From JBBSOW01 sp038259365 (lineage in GTDB: Bacteria > Actinomycetota > Actinomycetes > Propionibacteriales > Propionibacteriaceae), in assembly GCA_038259365.1 (NCBI GenBank), contig JBBSOW010000042.1, positions 1 to 24,370 on the forward strand: a DNA stretch of 24,370 nucleotides, written 5' to 3'. The position numbers and the translations under genes are program-made. The notes under the pieces are model-generated. The model did no database searches, was not told where the DNA came from, and worked only from the letters and a program-made list of their open reading frames with translations. How positions within the stretch are numbered: the first letter of the stretch is position 1; every line of letters begins with the position of its first letter. Below are positions 22,460 to 24,370 of this stretch, in pieces.

Positions 22460-22551
22460 AGCCATCTCCTCATCCCAATGCGAATCTCTCGATTGCCAGG
22501 TTAGTGCTCGCAAGGCGACTGCCACCCAACCGGCGTCACGATACCTACGCG

Positions 22552-23970
22552 CTACATGTCTTCGAGTTCTCTGCCCTTGGTTTCCTTGACGAACTTCAAC
22601 ACGAAGAGCAACGAGAGAATGGCGAAAGCGGTGTAGAAACCGTAGGCGAACCCCAACCCGACATTGGCCATGGATGGAAAGGTCGTGGAGATGAGGAAGT
22701 TGGCCACCCACTGAGCGGCGGCGGCGATACCGAGGGCCATGCTGCGAATCTTGTTGTTGAACATCTCACCGAGGAGGACCCACACGCCCGGGCCCCACGA
22801 CATCCCGAAGAAGACTACGAACCCGTTGGCCGCGACGAGCGCCACGAGGCCCGAGGTGTCGCTCAGGCTTGGCTCCAGCTCTCCGGCGGCGTTGGTGATG
22901 GTCTGAGCGGTCGCGAAGATGTAGGCCATGGTGCCCAACGTCACCGCCATACCGGCCGAACCGATGGTGAGCAGCTTGCGGCGGCCGATCTTGTCGATGA
23001 GCGCGATCGCCACGATGGTGACCGCGATGTTGGTGACCGACGTGATGACCGTCTGGGTCAGGGCGTCTTCTTCGGTGAAACCGACCGCCTGCCACAGGGT
23101 GGAGGAGTAGTAGAAGATCACGTTGATGCCGACGAACTGCTGGAAAACCGACAGCGCGATTCCGATCCAGACGATCGGCATGACCTTGCCGGCCGAGGTC
23201 AGCAAGTCGCGCAGCGACGCCTTTTCCTCGCGGATTACCGTCCGGCGGATTTCCTTGAGGCGCGCACTAATACCAGACTTCATCACGCTGGCGAGTACTT
23301 CACGGGCCTCCTCTTCCTTCTCGTTCGCCACCAAGAAGCGAGGCGATTCGGGGATAGTGAGGGCAAAGACGCCGTAGGCGACGGCCGGGATGGCCTCAGC
23401 CAAGAACATCCACCGCCACGCCTGCAAGCCCCACAGCGGCTCGATGGCACCACCGGCCACGGTGGCGAGGAAGTAGTCGCTCAGAAGGGCGATGAAGATG
23501 CCCGTCACGATGGCCAGTTGCTGCAGCGAGCCCAGGCGTCCACGGATCGAGGCCGGGGAGATCTCCGCGATGTACGCGGGTGCGATCACCGACGCGGCAC
23601 CAACACCGAGACCACCCACGACGCGCCACACGATGAGGTCCCACTCACCGACCGAGAGCGCCGAACCAATGGAACTGGCTAGGAACAGGATGGCCGCCAT
23701 CAACATGACCCGGATGCGTCCGAATCGATCGGCGATTCGGCCCGCGAGGTAGGCACCCGCGACGCAGCCGAGGAGGGCCGAGGAGACGACAAACCCGAGG
23801 AGAAAACCCGCGACCTCGAAGTCTTGGCCGATCGCGCTCACGGCTCCGTTGACGACGGCGGTGTCGAAGCCGAACAGGAACCCACCCAGGGCAGCCACCG
23901 AGGCGAGGTGGATAGCCCTGCCTAAGTAGTAATCGTCTTTGCCAGCGGCGGTCTCGGTTGTCTCAGCCAT
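22552..23970 (-). CDS. Sugar porter family MFS transporter
   Basis: Membrane protein of 472 residues with about 12 predicted helices. Sugar-porter signatures are in order: GGFLFGFDTAVVNGA in helix 1, GRIADRFGRIR after helix 2, the loop PAYIAEISPASIRGRLGSLQQ, PESPRFLVANEKEEEA before the central loop, QQFVGINVIFYYSSTLW in helix 7, DKIGRRKLL in loop 8-9 and VKETKGRELEDM at the C-terminus. Members usually import hexoses, pentoses or inositol by proton symport; substrate is not decided by sequence. ATG 23970 is supported by AAGGGA 6 bases upstream and by the start of family similarity; the frame stays open to 24312 without family features. A TetR gene is divergent, and galE lies downstream. Confidence 0.92.
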   Translation of the reverse strand: MAETTETAAGKDDYYLGRAIHLASVAALGGFLFGFDTAVVNGAVSAIGQDFEVAGFLLGFVVSSALLGCVAGAYLAGRIADRFGRIRVMLMAAILFLASSIGSALSVGEWDLIVWRVVGGLGVGAASVIAPAYIAEISPASIRGRLGSLQQLAIVTGIFIALLSDYFLATVAGGAIEPLWGLQAWRWMFLAEAIPAVAYGVFALTIPESPRFLVANEKEEEAREVLASVMKSGISARLKEIRRTVIREEKASLRDLLTSAGKVMPIVWIGIALSVFQQFVGINVIFYYSSTLWQAVGFTEEDALTQTVITSVTNIAVTIVAIALIDKIGRRKLLTIGSAGMAVTLGTMAYIFATAQTITNAAGELEPSLSDTSGLVALVAANGFVVFFGMSWGPGVWVLLGEMFNNKIRSMALGIAAAAQWVANFLISTTFPSMANVGLGFAYGFYTAFAILSLLFVLKFVKETKGRELEDM

Positions 23971-24061
23971 CGCGCACGTCCCTTCGAGGCCACGTCGCCC
24001 CTGTTCGATGTCGAAATCTGTTGCCTCATGTGGAGTCATGCACGGCGCAAGACAAACTACA

Positions 24062-24096
24062 CGAGGACGGATGTTCAATCCCCAAGGGCGTCCTCG
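24062..24096. promoter_or_regulatory. Inverted repeat upstream of the sugar transporter
   Basis: CGAGGACG (24062-24069) and CGTCCTCG (24089-24096) form an 8-bp inverted repeat with a 19-base spacer, inside which GGAT-GTTCA-ATCC makes a smaller one. It lies about 90-125 bases before the transporter start, so it could be an operator or part of an untranslated leader. Confidence 0.3.
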
Positions 24097-24164
24097 GGTT
24101 CGATCTATGGGGTTTGCCCACCAACGGACGGCTACGCCATCGGACCGCTCTCCCAACTCATTGC

Positions 24165-24194
24165 ACAAACGTATAGTTATTCGTACGCGTTTGT
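24165..24194. promoter_or_regulatory. Candidate TetR operator
   Basis: ACAAACG (24165-24171) and CGTTTGT (24188-24194) form a 7-bp inverted repeat with a 16-base AT-rich spacer, directly upstream of the -10 box of the TetR gene. This is the least GC-rich stretch of the gap. Autoregulation by the TetR protein is a common arrangement; whether it also controls the transporter is unknown. Confidence 0.45.
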
Positions 24195-24196
24195 AA

Positions 24197-24202
24197 TATA
24201 CT
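24197..24202 (+). promoter_or_regulatory. -10 box for leaderless tetR mRNA
   Basis: TATACT lies exactly 6 bases before ATG 24209. The intervening GAGGCC would leave only 2 bases between a GAGG site and the ATG, too close for normal ribosome binding, so a leaderless transcript is more likely. Confidence 0.5.
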
Positions 24203-24208
24203 GAGGCC

Positions 24209-24370
24209 ATGTCAAGCGCCACGACCGCGGCGGGCCCGCCCGATGACCGCACCGCCAAGGCACGGCTGCGCGACGCCGCCATTGAGCTCGTCGCCGAGGA
24301 GGGCAGCGCCACCCTGAGCGCCCGGAGGGTCGCCGATCGGGCCGGCCTGTCCGCCGGACTGGTCGCCCAC
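24209..24370 (+). CDS. TetR-family regulator, cut by window end
   Basis: The first 54 codons only: after a short tail (MSSATTAAGPPDDRTAK), ARLRDAAIELVAEEGSATLSARRVADRAGLSAGLVAH is a standard TetR N-terminal helix-turn-helix. The ligand-binding domain lies beyond the window. It is divergent from the sugar transporter with a 238-base shared gap that contains an inverted repeat beside its own -10 box, suggesting autoregulation. Ligand and targets cannot be inferred. Confidence 0.88.
   Translation, partial: MSSATTAAGPPDDRTAKARLRDAAIELVAEEGSATLSARRVADRAGLSAGLVAH

Noticed and set aside
22460..22711. Upstream extension of galE
   Set aside because: It overlaps the end of the transporter gene; the Rossmann motif starts directly after ATG 22459, which has a ribosome site.
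1..24370. CRISPR arrays, insertion sequences or phage genes
   Set aside because: No spaced direct repeats, transposase, integrase or structural phage genes were seen on either strand.

Overview
The window is from a high-GC Gram-positive bacterium, almost certainly an actinobacterium. The evidence is pervasive G/C third positions, frequent GTG/TTG starts, several apparently leaderless genes with TANNNT -10 boxes, and typical actinobacterial families (DUF1707, SWIM-SNF2 helicase, bPH2 proteins, CrtT/CrtU). The genus cannot be fixed from sequence alone.

Left part (1-13.4 kb): an aromatic-carotenoid locus split in two. On the plus strand lie a CrtT-like methyltransferase and CrtU (isorenieratene synthase family). 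On the minus strand, facing them, is an operon read from 12411 down to 7237: an Idi-CrtE fusion, CrtI, and a CrtB-Rieske oxygenase fusion. Three reading frames therefore carry five enzyme activities: IPP/DMAPP isomerisation, GGPP synthesis, phytoene synthesis, phytoene desaturation and a predicted oxygenation. A lycopene cyclase is not in the window and may lie left of base 1. Divergent from the operon is a MerR-type regulator with a B12-binding domain and the residues of CarH photoreceptors (W130, E140-H141, H177). The shared intergenic region has TGTCTA repeats 11 bp apart. The simplest reading is a light-derepressed pathway: GGPP, phytoene, lycopene, (beta-carotene), isorenieratene-type aromatic carotenoid, possibly further oxidised by the Rieske domain. 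Between the two carotenoid blocks sit an ankyrin-repeat protein, a proline-iminopeptidase-like hydrolase, a secreted subtilisin-family protease and a strong 20-bp-arm hairpin next to a 17-codon ORF.

Middle part (13.4-18.6 kb): a small lipoprotein, a large SWIM/SNF2 helicase, a translationally coupled pair of unrecognised small genes, and a tRNA-Gly(CCC) whose encoded U73-CCA end is repeated six times in tandem.

Right part (18.6-24.4 kb): an envelope-type cassette (DUF1707 protein and two bPH2-domain membrane proteins), GalE, a sugar-porter MFS transporter in the same orientation as galE, and the first 54 codons of a divergent TetR regulator.

Most notable points: the CrtB-Rieske fusion with a preserved internal start, the Idi-CrtE fusion, the CarH-like regulator with its candidate operator, the TCCA repeat at the tRNA 3' end, and -10 hexamers placed exactly 6 nt before the start codon in four genes.
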